This document shows, in pieces, positions 32,735-44,019 of a DNA stretch of 64,000 nucleotides. The stretch lies in NCBI GenBank assembly GCA_039519185.1, contig CM076849.1, positions 63,694,587 to 63,758,586 on the forward strand. The letters are read 5' to 3'. The notes below the pieces were generated by a model. It did not search any database, was not told the origin of the DNA, and was given only the letters and a program-made list of their open reading frames with translations. This stretch comes from Astragalus membranaceus. Lineage: Eukaryota > Streptophyta > Magnoliopsida > Fabales > Fabaceae. Within the stretch, counting starts at the first letter, position 1, and every line of letters begins with the position of its first letter. The position numbers were made by a program, and so were the translations under genes.

Positions 32735-34850
32735 GGATTTAAAAGATGCGGAGAATGTAGAATACCCTGGAAAGGAGGTTGTTGGACTCATCAAGCCTGG
32801 TGAAACAAAAACTCTTGCTGAGTATTCGGAAAATGGGTGGTGTTTTATGGACAACCTTTGGTTGTTATACCTTCCAAACAAAGGCAGAAATGATGGCCAT
32901 ATCTTTGAGCTTAGGGGCACTCAGAACGTAAGCATCTATTGTCCTGTTTTAAAAATATCCTGTCACGCCTTGAGCTTTATTAGATATTGATTCTTTCTTC
33001 ATTTGATGCACTCACCAACCAAATGGCCAGTACACATTTGTCAATAATGTTGATTTGTAGACCTTAAGGTGATGGCATAAAAGAAGGCATAAGTATTCTA
33101 TTTTCTTCTATACTTGTTTGAGAGGCCTTCACCTAAATGCATGCATTTTAGAAATTTTATTTTTGGCATGACATTAGAGCCTATTTGATACCATGGGAAG
33201 AGCCAATCTAGCTCAAATGCAGGCTCGGATTGTTTTTCTTCCCTCTCCAACAAACAATGAATCAATTTGCCCATATGAACATTACAGTGAGGATTTTAGA
33301 TTAATGAGATTTTTTTTTTTTTAAGTAACCAGGCAGTTAGCCCGAATTTATTAATAAAAGAAAGAGAAGACATAAAAATCACAAGGGGGGACTGGACCAA
33401 AACCCTTGGTAATGATGACAATAATAGAAAGCCCAACAAAGGCCCCTAAAATAAACAACCAAAGAGTTCTAATAAAAGAAAATCTAAGGTGACGAGGACG
33501 ACCCGAAAAAGTAAGCAGGGCAACACCTGAAGCCCCCACAACCTCCACCCACCGCCTACTGAGCACACTCCAAACCCCACAGACAGAACCACCTAACTAT
33601 CCTCACATTAAGCACACTCCCAAAGATCGAGGTTAGAGGTGGAGGCCAGGAGACGATTGGGACGGGTCAGAAGCTGAAGGCAAAGGGAGGAGCCCGGCGA
33701 AGAGAACTGCTAACTGTAATCTAAGGACCCAAACTCCGGAGCAGGGCAACACCTGAAAGCCCCCACACAACCACCACCCACCGCCAATTGAGCGCCACAC
33801 CACAACACCCAGCCTCACCTCACTATCCTCACATTAAGCACACTCATATCTGATCGAGGTTAGAGGCGGAGGCCGGGCGAGAGGCGGGGTTCAGGAGTAG
33901 ACTCCCTCCAGTCTTCCGGCGTCGAGTCACCAGCCACCACCGCGAAGCCGTGTCACCGGCCAACACCGCGACACAACCGAGCTTGACCGAGGTCGTCGAT
34001 TACCAGCCACCACCGCGGCGTTGCGCCACCGGCCAACACCGTGACACAACCAGGCAAGTCGCAAATCAGCGACATACAGCGAATGTCGACGACGAAAGAC
34101 GAAGAAGCGGCAGCGAGGGAGGATGTTGCCGTGATTGCGGATCCAAGAGCGATCAATGAGATTGATGTTGACTTAATATACACATTATATTCACTCTTTT
34201 TAACTTGCTTTTCACTTTATGATTTTGATTCCTTCATAGGAAAAATTCTTGAAGTTTTAAACTCTTTATTCTGTTTGCAAAAACTACTAAATCGAGAAAT
34301 TAATTAAATGTATCTACCTGGGCATAATTATCTACACATCATGTGATTTTTAAAGATGAACATGCGAGAGAAATGGACTGGTTTCAAACATTAAATTCAT
34401 TTTGAGTTTTGCCACAGGTGAAAATTTTTCAAGGAAGAAAGGGAGAATATGAACCTAGATCTCATGTGAAACAAGGAAATGAAACGGACTTCTTAACGGC
34501 AGTTGAATTCTCGTCAGAAGATTCTTATGGAAAAGCGGTAGCATTGCTGAATTTGAAGTCTAAAATTGTCACGGTACCATGCTTTCTTGCTAGCTACTAC
34601 TAATACCATATTAAACATTTTATACTGAAGGCATGCTTTTGTTTTAATATGAATTTGTTTTCTCTTTTTTGATCCTTCCTCGTGTTTTCTAAAATGAATA
34701 GGCAAAGGAAAAGTGGATGGTGTTGCCTGGAATCATATTGGCTTTTATTGCATCTGATATAATGAAAATGGAGAGATACGAAGGCAGCATTACGAAAAGC
34801 GAAGATTTGAAAGTGAATGTCCCAATGAGGAAAATGAACAGAATGACCTG
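32735..34850 (+). pseudogene. captured exons of an unrecognised host gene
   Basis: Three exons have clean borders: 32735-32927 (after TTTCAG; DLKDAENVEYPGKEVVGLIK, before GTAAGC), 34418-34573 (52 open codons, VKIFQGRKGEYEPRSH, before GTACCA) and 34702 onward (AKEKWMVLPGIILAF, stop near 34850). The first intron is enlarged by the insert at 33312-34154. I do not recognise the protein. The hydrophobic WMVLPGIILAFIASDI could be a membrane segment or a buried helix. It may be the same source gene as the HEAGH exon, or a different one. Confidence 0.5.
33312..34154 (-). mobile_element. LINE/SINE-like retroposed insert, 843 bp
   Basis: A poly-T start at 33312 (poly-A on the minus strand) follows the 9 bp AATGAGATT (33303-33311), repeated exactly at 34155-34163. 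Next to the tail the minus strand reads TTCGGGCTAACTGCCTGGTTAC, a form seen at plant L1 3' ends. No reverse transcriptase is present, so it is a 5'-truncated LINE or a dependent element. Inside, a ~230 bp segment is duplicated (GCAGGGCAACACCTGAA at about 33515 and 33740), and a ~75 bp CACCGGCCAACACCG-containing unit is repeated at about 33930-34055. Confidence 0.8.
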
Positions 34851-35902
34851 AATGGAGTGGAGTTAAACAATGAAGTCTGCAATGGAGATGCAGGGATAAC
34901 AAAAAAGGCTGGACTAAGGGGAGGCCGTGGTAGTGGCTGTGGCAGTGGATGTGGAAATCTTTTCCTTCTTAAATATTATAGCTTTCCGGATGGAGCATAA
35001 TAAGCTTTATTTGTTAAGGTTCGTTTGTTATCTGTTTTAGATATTTACCTTCCCTTGTTCTGTAGTTTTGGAGTTCCTCTTAATAGCATTTGGAGCTTCC
35101 CCCTGGAGGGAAAAGAAGATTTAAATCTTTAGAGGATCTGCTGACTCGGTCACAAACCATTTTATTACTACAATGAGCAACGTCTTCTGAGATATGTTCC
35201 ATGGAATTTGTGAAATGTGAATGCATAACTTTTTACTTAACATCATTCTGTTCTAAGTTTTCTTTTAAGTCATAGTTTCATAAATCTTTTCTTGGTTTTG
35301 ATATGAACGGAATTTTCTACAACACAAAGTGTGTTGGTCATCTCCTTACTTCTTTTGATGGGAGATTTTCTGAGTAAAACTGGTTTCATTTTTAATATCC
35401 TTGGTCTTGACTCATTGATCTCAAAAGAGTGCTAGAAATAAAGGTTGCTTCCATTATTCTAGAAGACTATTCTAGAAAATGAAATCTTGCTTCCATTATT
35501 TTCTGAAAATGAAATCTTGCTTCAATTATTCTAGAAGAGTAGAGAATCTGAAGGCAATATTCTTATTCCCAATCGATGTTGGACCTTGATGTAGTTACTA
35601 TTCTTTGACAAATGCCTTGTTTCCTACTTGCCATATCTTGTATCTACTAGAATTTACTAGTGTCCTCCTGTTTCTAAAATTGCTGATAATTTTTGCTTGT
35701 AGACCTTTTCAACTCTTATCTATATAGAAACATTCCCAAAAGCTTAACACAGAGGACTTGCTGGAGCAACTTCCAGCCCTACAAATTCTCTTCCGGCTAC
35801 TTGATTGCAAGGTTACATTCATGCAATCATCATCATCATGTGTTTGTTTTTTCTACAACTCATGTAATTTCAACGACTCATTGTCGTGTTCGCTTTTCGC
35901 AG

Positions 35903-36285
35903 CAGCCAGGGGGCGCAGCTGCATATAATCGTTTGATTCAGTATGCTCTTTCAACTGTAAGCAATGTCATCATCATACACTAGTCTTCGATATATATAGT
36001 TTAGTTTAATTCTCTTCCTTTTAATCCTTTGTGGTGTTCCTTCTTCCATCAGGTTGCCGATGAAAGTGTTAAACTATATGTTGCAATAACTGTTAGAGAG
36101 GTTGAATTACTTGACAAGGTTAACAACTGATCAATAGCCAATTTCATTCACACTTACCACTTCTTTCTTCTTCTATGATATAGTTATACATTAATTTGGA
36201 GTCTTTTGTTCTGTCACAGTTTTTTGAGATGAATCATGATGATGCTGTTAGTGCACTTAAGATTTATCAAAAATCAGGAAGCCAG
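35903..36285 (+). pseudogene. captured ANTH-domain exons (AP180/CALM-type clathrin assembly protein)
   Basis: Exons 35903-35956, 36053-36118 and 36220-36285 have GT/AG borders, are all in phase 0 and stay open (62 codons). The text YNRLIQYALST, VADESVKLYVAITV and LLDKFFEMNHDDAVSALKIY fits the middle of the ANTH domain (PF07651) of plant clathrin-assembly proteins, which bind membrane lipids and clathrin. The N- and C-terminal parts are missing. The next exon in the element belongs to L30. Confidence 0.8.
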
Positions 36286-36406
36286 GTAGTTACTAAGTGT
36301 TCAAATTTTGCGCCTTTTAACACTTAATTGTAATGAAAATCCATGGCATTACTGCAGTGTTTGCTTGGGTATGAATGATTTTATTTTATTAAACAATTCT
36401 TTGCAG

Positions 36407-37298
36407 GCAAACTGATTATCATTGCCAATAACTGTCCCCCTTTGAGAAAGTCTGAAATTGAATATTATGCCATGTTGGCTAAAGTTGGAGTTCACCATTA
36501 CAATGGAAGTAAATTCTCTGTCCAATACATTCTTATCTTTTTTCTATGTTAGTTTGCTTTAATTTTGATAGCTAGAAAAATCTTGAAGTTTGATTCATTT
36601 GATTGTTTAATGGTTTATGTTGTTGGATTTAACTTGAGATATTTGGTTAGGAGCAATGGTTTATCCTGTTTCTTTAAGGCCAAAATTTTGTGCTCAGTCA
36701 TTGAATCACATTTCACTATGATATCAAATATCTACATTAATTGGAAAGAAACATGATGCAAAATTTACATGAGTGAATGTCCTTCATCAAGCCTTGTTCA
36801 GTGGTTTAAATGAACTTAATTTTTTAAGTACCTGGTGAATTTTTTTATATGATCTGCACTTGTGTTTCTGAAAAAATCTTAGTTGTACAAACCTTTGGGA
36901 TGTGATACATATTTGTTCTATAAATTTGAAGTTATTTCCACAAACCATTGTATTGTGATTCTTCAGAATAATGTCAAATGTGAACAACCTTTAATCATTT
37001 GTCTGGTAGAAGTTATTGAGTGACTCATTTTCAAGGTCTATGTAAATTCCTTTTTTATTTATCATCATTAACGAACTGTTAATTGTTTATCATAGACAAT
37101 GATGACTTGGGTACTGCATGCGGAAAATATTACAGAGTGTGCTGCCTCAGTATTGTTGATCCTGGTATATTTGATACTTCCTTGAACTATTTCATTCGGG
37201 GAAACTAGGTTTGATGTTCTTTATGTTCTAATTTGATTTGTTGTTTGTTGTTTTCAGGTGATTCGGACATCATTAAGACATTGCCCAGCGAACAGTAA
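36407..37298 (+). pseudogene. RPL30: captured 3' exons of cytosolic ribosomal protein L30 (eL30)
   Basis: Exons 36407-36508, 37096-37164 and 37258-37298 spell KLIIIANNCPPLRKSEIEYY, AMLAKVGVHHYNG, LGTACGKYYRVCCLSIVDPG and DSDIIKTLPSEQ-stop, the last two thirds of eL30, with phases kept. The 5' exons (start and first ~45 residues) are absent, replaced by the ANTH exons. One acidic change is seen (NNDDLG where I recall NNVDLG). No stop or frameshift lies within the captured part. It cannot make a normal L30. Confidence 0.93.
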
Positions 37299-37949
37299 AA
37301 GTAGCAAAGATTTCAGCTTGACACAATGGGGATGTTCAACTTCTTTTAGGGGCTGTTTTTGTTCAACTTTGTATTTTGCAGACTTCTTTTAGGGGCTGTT
37401 AAAGTTAATTTGTAACAGACTTTGCATTTTACAGCAAGTATTAGGGGTTGTTCAACTTTCTTTTTTGACTCCATTAAGGAATTTACAGACTTGCATTTTG
37501 CAGCAAGTATTTACTTGTTTTGTTCAAGTGAATGACAATGAGTTATCGGGTTTTTAGTTGTATAGATTATTGTTAAGTTGTTTATTTATGTTTGCATCCC
37601 TACTTCAGTCTTGTATGCATCCTCATTAGTATATATAGATATAACTATTAAATAGTATTTTGGATGTATAATTTAATTTTTTTTATTTTTTTTAAAAATT
37701 TCTGACGGATTTCCGACGGAATTGCGACGAAAAGGTGTCAGAGTTTGCGACGACTTCGCCACGGATATTTGCGACGGGTTTTCGACGAATTTCCGACGGA
37801 GACATTTGCGACGAAAATATCCGTCGGAAATGATTTGCGACGAGCGATTTTGCGACGAAGTTTTGTCCGTCGGAAACGTTAATTTGCGACGAAAATCACT
37901 GCATTTGCGACGGATTTTGCCGTCGGAAATCGTCGATTTTCTTGTAGTG

Positions 37950-39009
37950 CTATTATGACTTCATGGCAATACACCGACCGTACAGTATCACTCGTGCGTA
38001 AGCACAGGTAAAAAACTAGTTCAGTAATAAAAGCTTATCAAACAAAACCAGTGTTTTAAAACTCGGACCGGTGACCGACTCGGTGAAGGTACCGGGTCAC
38101 TGGTCAAGGGTCGAACCGAGGGGTCGACAGTTGAACAGCATGACCAAAACCGGGACCGCATGACTCGGACTCGGTCTCTATTTCGCGAATTTTCAAGACC
38201 TATATAGTATATAATATAAATTTTGTACCTGTAAAATTAATAACTATGTTTATTGTATATTTACTAAAATATAAAAATTAATATCTTAATTTATATATTT
38301 TTTTAAATTTATTCGTACATAATATTAATCTATTTTAAATCACACAAATTAATATGTACTCCACAAATATGGTGTTTATTTTTGTTAATAATGCAATAAT
38401 GGAAAAGAAAAAGATGAAAAAAAGCAAAAGAAACAAATTAAACGACGTCGTTTTGATAAAAAAAAAAATTTAATTCACAACCCGGTCCGGGTCAAACCGG
38501 TTCACCGGTTTTTACAAAATCCAGCCGAGTCAGTAGTCACACCGGTTTTCACCGGTTTGCTGCATATCCGATCCATACGGTTTTCACCGGTTTGCGCCTC
38601 TCCGTTTTCTTTTCTTATAAGCTTTTCTAATTGATTTTTTCTTAAGAAAAATGAAAAGAAAAGTAAATAAAAGGACAGGTTTATTGCAGTGAAATGGGTA
38701 GATTGTGTGATTGGTAATTGGTAATTGGTTAATAACACATTATTCCATGATTTTGTTCGCAAAGATCGGGAAGGAAACGGATGACAACCACAGTTACCAC
38801 ACATTACATCTTTGGCAAATTTCACGACAGAATAGTTAGCACTGCTGTAATCGAAATACTACACGTGGAAGCTAAGACGGGTAAATGATCAACTCTTAAC
38901 CAAGCAATAATACCACTTGGTCACTCTATATATCAACATTAACATCACTAAATTATTCTCCTTTGAAAGTGGCATTTCAGTAGCAGTTGAGTGTGGAAAA
39001 AACCCAGTC
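37950..39009. other. intergenic with CCGGT-rich old repeat, promoter of small membrane-protein gene 2
   Basis: From about 38050 (CCAGTGTTTTAAAACTCGGACCGG) to 38600 the sequence is rich in ACCGG/CCGGT motifs, with ACACCGGTTTTCACCGGTTTGC repeated in similar form at about 38538 and 38578. This looks like a non-autonomous transposon; I could not define a matching second end. From about 38880 it becomes the leader of the gene at 39010 (TATATATC at about 38928). Confidence 0.45.
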
Positions 39010-39675
39010 ATGAATCCACCGCAACAAAACCGCATTCCGGACTCGCCGTCATACGCAATCAACATTCATCAGCCATCCCCAATCAACGCTCCTCTGCCGG
39101 AGCACCAAAAATCTTGTTATGACTGTTGCTGCAGTGTAGAAACAGTGAAGGTTATTGTCTTAATGGGTCTTCAGATTGGAATAATAGTAGGTTATTCTTT
39201 CTTTAATTCTTTCTCGATCGTTTCATTTTTTCTGCTGATTTATAGTATTTATTTGGCAGCATATATAAAAGTACAATAAGGAAGGCTATTTATTACTTCA
39301 TTGTGTATTTTTATATATGTTGTAGAATGATTAGTTTAGGAAAAATGTTGTTCGGACCAAAAAGTGTACCAATATGTATGAGATATGGAGGAAATACGCG
39401 AATAATATATTTATTTTTTATTTTGAATTAAGTTCAGTGTTATACGCTTATAATATATTTAATTTAAAATAAATATATTATATGCGTATTCTCTTCGTAC
39501 CTTATACATATTCATATTTTAGTACACTTTTGATACACTTTTTTGGTCCAAATACCATTTCCATTAATTTAGTCATGCACCAGTTTCATTCATTAAACGT
39601 GCTATTTGTTTGTTTCAGGCAATGGGTATTTATCTTTTTTATGTATTGTTTGTTACACACCTACCGAAGCCCTAA
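39010..39675 (+). CDS. small Pro-rich, Cys-cluster, putative tail-anchored membrane protein (copy 2)
   Basis: Exon 1 is 39010-39186 (59 codons, donor GTAGGT) and exon 2 39619-39675 (after TTTCAG), joined in phase 0, for a 77-residue product. The N-terminus is MNPPQQNRIPDSP, then a Pro/Asn/Ile-rich stretch, KSCYDCCCS, and a hydrophobic C-terminus (about residues 48-72, VIVLMGLQIGII...IYLFYVLFV) ending LPKP. This predicts a tail-anchored or single-pass membrane peptide. Both exons, the intron start and the 3' flank (GCATTAATTCC.TGGAAGAAGGAG) match the gene at 24756, so the pair arose by duplication. The function is unknown. Confidence 0.6.
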
Positions 39676-40574
39676 TGCATTAATTCCTTGGAAGAAGGAG
39701 GCCACTACATGGAAACTTCCCTGCATTTGTTGCTTCAAAGTTTAATTAATATGTTTCATTTTGTTCAAAATTGAGCTGATTTATATGCATGGTCTCCGTA
39801 GGCTGCGGCTTACAATACAAAGTAATTTGTTTAGTTATTGTTACTGAATTAATTTTAGCCGTTTGATCTCTTCTTTATTAATCCAATTTGATCTAAGAGT
39901 TTATTATAAATAAGCGCGTTGTTCTCATTTTACATTCATTCCATTTTAGTTACGCATTATTTAGAGAACCAATTCACGCTTACGCATTCCAGAAACGAAA
40001 GAGAGGTTCTGCATCGCAAGCCAGGGAGGCATCTCCGCCACCGATCCCCCTCTCGTCGCTGACGCCGATGCATCGTCGTCGCCACCGATCCCCCTCCCGT
40101 CCCCCACTCATTTTATCATCACCAAGCCACCACCCAATATCAGCTGAACTGAAACGAAATCAAAGAAGAAGGAGACGAAACTGAAACAGAGAAACGCAAA
40201 ACCGAAACAGTTACAAGTGAAGAACCGAAACTGAAAATCGAAGGAGAAGAAATGAAATCGAAATCATAAGGCGAATTGAAAACAAATCCACCCTTAAGAA
40301 ATGACCAGCATCCACTCTTGGCTGAAACTGTTGACTTTGGTGTCCTTCTTTTCCAATTGCATTCAAGCTGTTTGCTGAAATGCTTCATAGAGATGTTTTT
40401 TTTGTCTTTGATGATTTTGTTTTTTGTTGTTGTTGCTTCCTTCGAGCACTATGGCCTGTCGCTTCCTCCGAGTTGTTATAGCATTGTCGCTTCCTCGAGT
40501 GGTTACAGCATTGTCGCGTTCCTTCTAACCTTGCATTCTTCTTCTTCGTACTCGTTTCCTGGCTGGTTTTGGTG
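39676..40574. other. intergenic, no supported gene
   Basis: The 3' flank is followed by CCGCCACCGATCCCCCTC repeated as CGCCACCGATCCCCCTCCC at about 40037 and 40082, then a G/A-rich stretch. No exon is supported. Confidence 0.4.
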
Positions 40575-40718
40575 CACTCTAACCACTGTTATGCAAATTT
40601 GTGGTTAGTGGCATCTAACCACAGTTATGCATATATGTGTTTAGTGGCATCTAACCATTGCTATGCACATTTGTGGTTAGTGACATCTAACCATTGTGGT
40701 ACAAATCTGTGGTTAATG
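40575..40718. repeat. four-unit 36 bp tandem repeat with internal dyad
   Basis: Units start at 40575, 40611, 40647 and 40683 and read about CATCTAACCA(C)..TATGCA.ATTTGTGGTTAGTG. Each unit carries CTAACCAC-like and GTGGTTAG-like arms, so each can form a small hairpin. Period is exactly 36 bp. Confidence 0.9.
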
Positions 40719-40755
40719 AATGAAAAAACTCCCAAAAAACGCCGCAAAACTGTTG

Positions 40756-40756
<1 letters not shown>

Positions 40757-40822
<66 letters not shown>
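40757..40822. repeat. (TA)33 microsatellite
   Basis: A pure TA run of about 66 bp lies 39 bp after the 36 bp repeat array. Confidence 0.95.
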
Positions 40823-40826
<4 letters not shown>

Positions 40827-40999
40827 AATCACCATTTTACCCTTTTAGTAACAAATACTAAACATATGTTTAGTACCATAAATCACTCTCGTCTCTGTAC
40901 TCCTAAAATCCAATAGGTGCCATTGAAATTTCTTGGTATTTAATTTTAATTTTTTTTTCTTTATGGAAGCAAATTTTATCTATAGTATGTAACTTGTGT

Positions 41000-41370
41000 T
41001 TTTAAGGAACACAAAATCCTCTGCACAAATATACCCACTCAATTAAGAAGAGGGCCACGACGACAAGCACCAAAAGCAGAAAACAATACAACAAACCATA
41101 GCAGAACTGCTAATCCAACGTAAGAGAGAATCAACAGAGTCACAAAACATATTACTCAAATCCTCTAGAAATGCATTTCAAAGGCTCCACACATTATTCA
41201 TAGAACAGGCAATGACTCGACTGATCCTTCGCGAAAAATCAGTTCTACGAGTAAAGTTTTATCGAAGATAAAGTCTTAGAGAGGTCAAAAAGCTTGTCTG
41301 AAAATGCTATCCCATTCCTAGCTTCCCAAATAGCACAACAGGCAGATGCCAAATCATGATTAACCCTTTT
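41000..41370 (-). pseudogene. LINE/RNase-H-type remnant
   Basis: On the minus strand about 41365-41270 reads LASACCAIWEARNGIAFSDK, which resembles the segment around the W..W.ARN motif near the C-terminus of plant LINE ORF2. The frame then stops at once. A short, old fragment. Confidence 0.4.
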
Positions 41371-42118
41371 CTACCTTTCCTAATACTTGGCCCCGCATAA
41401 AGGATGGAGAACAACGATGGGAGGTTAGGCTACGCTTTTGATGATTAATTGGATTGGATGAAGGAAAATTCCATCTAATATTTAAAACCATTTGAGCACA
41501 AAAAGAAAGATTTCTCTAAGTTTTGTTTACTGATGTAGAGAATTTCTTCATTACCCTCCAAGAATTTAAATGTTAGCACTATTAGATTATATTCTAATTG
41601 GTTTTGACAAGCTGATGGGGGTATGCTAATCTTAGCCATTCTCAAGCCTCTCCACTGGGGTCTTGCATGTGAAATAGGGCCTCATAGACCGTTTAATGGG
41701 AAGATGTGCAAATTCTAGGTTGTTTATCGCGCGCACAACAAATATAGGGCCTCTCACTGAGGAACAATATGTTTGGCCGATAGAGCGTAACACCAACAGC
41801 GACGTGGGGGTGGTGGCGTGGTGACAGTTTTCTTACAATAGACATGATGAGATTCATTAGTCTAATGGTGTAAAAATATTTTGTACGACACACAACCTAA
41901 TTGGCTTGTGTACGGTATAAGTCGTCTAGCAAGATCACATTTGTAATTCTTTTGATGAGTAATCTTGTGGTGAATGACTAAGTTGTCGTCAACTCTTTTA
42001 TATCCCCATGTATATATTCATTTTTCTTTGTTTGAGAAGAAAATACTTCAATTTAGATTTATGTACATGTCGGGGCTCTCGAAGGGAAACATGCACTACC
42101 TTGCCCAATTGGTCTTTG
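41371..42118. other. unassigned intergenic sequence
   Basis: No gene or element border is seen. It is the left flank of the LINE at 42119. Confidence 0.4.
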
Positions 42119-42935
42119 TTTTTTTTAGATAAGCAAATGTATTACGAGGCGCACAAGGGGTGCACCAACCCCTTACACCTAAGGGCCTCATTAAAACCTC
42201 CAAGAGCCAAAACTCAATGGGAAAAAGACTCTGAGAGAAAAAGAGTACCCCGACTACAAAGATTGTTTCATAGATTGTTACAATAAACATTACAAAGAGG
42301 ATAAACAACCCATCGGACAATTATACCAATCCGACCACCCAACCTCACATGCTCTCCCTTGCCTTGCTTTGAACCAGCCCCACGCAACATCTTTAATACC
42401 CGCCACCAAAGGTGGAATAGATGCTACCTCCCCTTTGAAAATTACTTTGTTCCAAACCAACCATATATTCCATATAGCCGCCAACCATATAAGATGCTTC
42501 ACCCGTTTCCTTCTTGCCTTTTATCAAATTCCCGAAAGCCACAAAATGAGAACTCAAATCTTCCTCCTCCACAGGACACCCCAGCCACCGATAAATCTGG
42601 TGCCAAACTGATTTCGCTGTACTACAATGAAGAAATAAATGGGAAACTGTTTCGTCTTCACTTAAACAAAAAACGCAGCAACCTTCCGCTTGAGACCAAA
42701 GAATTCCTTTGCGAAATAACGCATCACGCGTTGCAATTCGGCCAAGTAACGCCCTCCACGCGAAGATCAACACCTTTGAGGGAATATCATTCCTCTAGAG
42801 CTTCGGCCAAACAGCAAGCAAGCTGCTGGAAATCGCCCCTCCATCACTTGCGAAAAATACAGACAGCCACGAATAACAGTTCTTGACCGTGAACTCACGC
42901 ACTGTGTCAATTGACCAAGTCCAACGATCATCAAT

Positions 42936-43681
42936 CACTACAAAAAAATTACCCATTAGCGACGAAAATTAGCGAGGGACTAATGTTCCCTCGCTAAAAC
43001 TGGAATTAGCGACGGAATTTGCGAGGGAATAGGGGCTGTCGTATTTTTGAGAATTAGCGACGGAAATTTTGAAAATTAGCGACGGAATTTCAGTCCCTCG
43101 CTATTCCTTGCTAATTTCTGACAGTTTTCATATGATAGGACTCCGTGCAGGTGATTAGCGACGGAATTTGCAGCCCCTCGCTAATTCCGTCGCTAATTCT
43201 TTGACTTTTCAGTTTATTTATCCTCTCACACACACTCTTCTCTCCTACTCTCCTCACAATCTTCTCCCTTCTTCTCTCCTCACACTCTTCTTCTCTCTTC
43301 ACTTTTCCACCACCACACCACCACCTCCTCTCACACGCTTCTTCTCTTTTCACTCTTCCACCACCACACCACCACCACCCCCACTCGTTTCTCTCTCTCT
43401 TTCTCTCCTTCTCCCTTACTATTATCCTTCTCTCTCTACCATAATACCCTTCACCACCACCACCACGAGCACCACCACCACCACCACCACCACCACTCGT
43501 TTCTCTCTCTCTTTCTCTCCTTCTCCCTTACTATTCTCCTTCTCTCTCTACCATAATACCCTTCACCACCACCACCACCACCACTCATTTCTCTCTCTCT
43601 TTCTCTCCTTCTCCCTTAGTCTTCTCCTTCTCTCTCTACCCTAATATCCTTCCCTACCACCACCACCACCACCACCACGCC

Positions 43682-43735
<54 letters not shown>

Positions 43736-44019
43736 TAAAAAGGCTGATATTGTCAAAAAAAATAAAAAAAATTGGCTGAATAAAAAAAAACGTGGCTGTC
43801 AGATTTAGCGACGGAATTTGAATCCCTCGCAAATTAGCGACGGAACATTCCCTCGCTAATTAGCTAGGGATTCAAATTCCCTCGCTAATCCCATTAGCGG
43901 GGAGACAATTAGCGAGGGACTGATTCCGTCGCTAATTCCCTCGCTAATGGGTATTAGTGACGGATTTTAGGCCACTAGCGATGGAAAAATCCCTCGCTAA
44001 TGGGCAATTTTTTGTAGTG
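42936..44019 (+). mobile_element. CACTA element C5, 1084 bp non-autonomous, complete ends
   Basis: Ends CACTACAAAAAAATT and AATTTTTTGTAGTG form a good inverted repeat, flanked by AAT (42933-42935 and 44020-44022). Subterminal repeats are TTAGCGACGGA and TCCCTCGCTAA in both orientations (42955-43200 and 43805-44000). Inside is TTATTTATCC, a CT-rich leader with CACCACC tracts, and no transposase. The family recurs as C8 at 63633. It lies within the LINE. Confidence 0.95.
43290..43733. repeat. CACC-rich tandem repeats and (TAA)n inside C5
   Basis: A ~90-110 bp unit (CACTCGTTTCTCTCTCTC... to CCATAATACCCTTCACCACC) is repeated about three times at 43380-43670 with CACC tracts between. A (TAA)n run of about 52 bp is at 43682-43733. 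Long open frames here are only translations of the repeats. Confidence 0.85.

Larger units (their letters stand above)
28587..37949 (+). mobile_element. CACTA element C4 (Pack-CACTA with captured genes), complete ends
   Basis: It starts CACTACAAGAA and ends CTTGTAGTG with the 3 bp repeat CTA on both sides (28584-28586 and 37950-37952). Subterminal repeats are TTTGCGACGA, CCGACGGA and TCCGTCGGAAA types in both orientations (28610-28800 and 37695-37940). No TNP2 or TNPA sequence is inside. Instead it carries exons of several host genes, all on the plus strand: leader about 28800-29095, HEAGH protein, unknown protein, ANTH protein, ribosomal protein L30. A solo LTR and a LINE/SINE-like insert came later. 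Confidence 0.93.

Noticed and set aside
36565..36756. Open frame between RPL30 exons
   Set aside because: It lies in the intron between the L30 exons ending 36508 and starting 37096, whose phases agree without it.
42359..42886. 175-codon plus-strand frame
   Set aside because: It is antisense to the LINE zinc-binding domain, which is recognisable on the minus strand.
43168..43644. 158-codon Ser/Thr/Leu-rich frame in C5
   Set aside because: It translates CACC tracts and CT-rich tandem repeats of a non-autonomous CACTA element.
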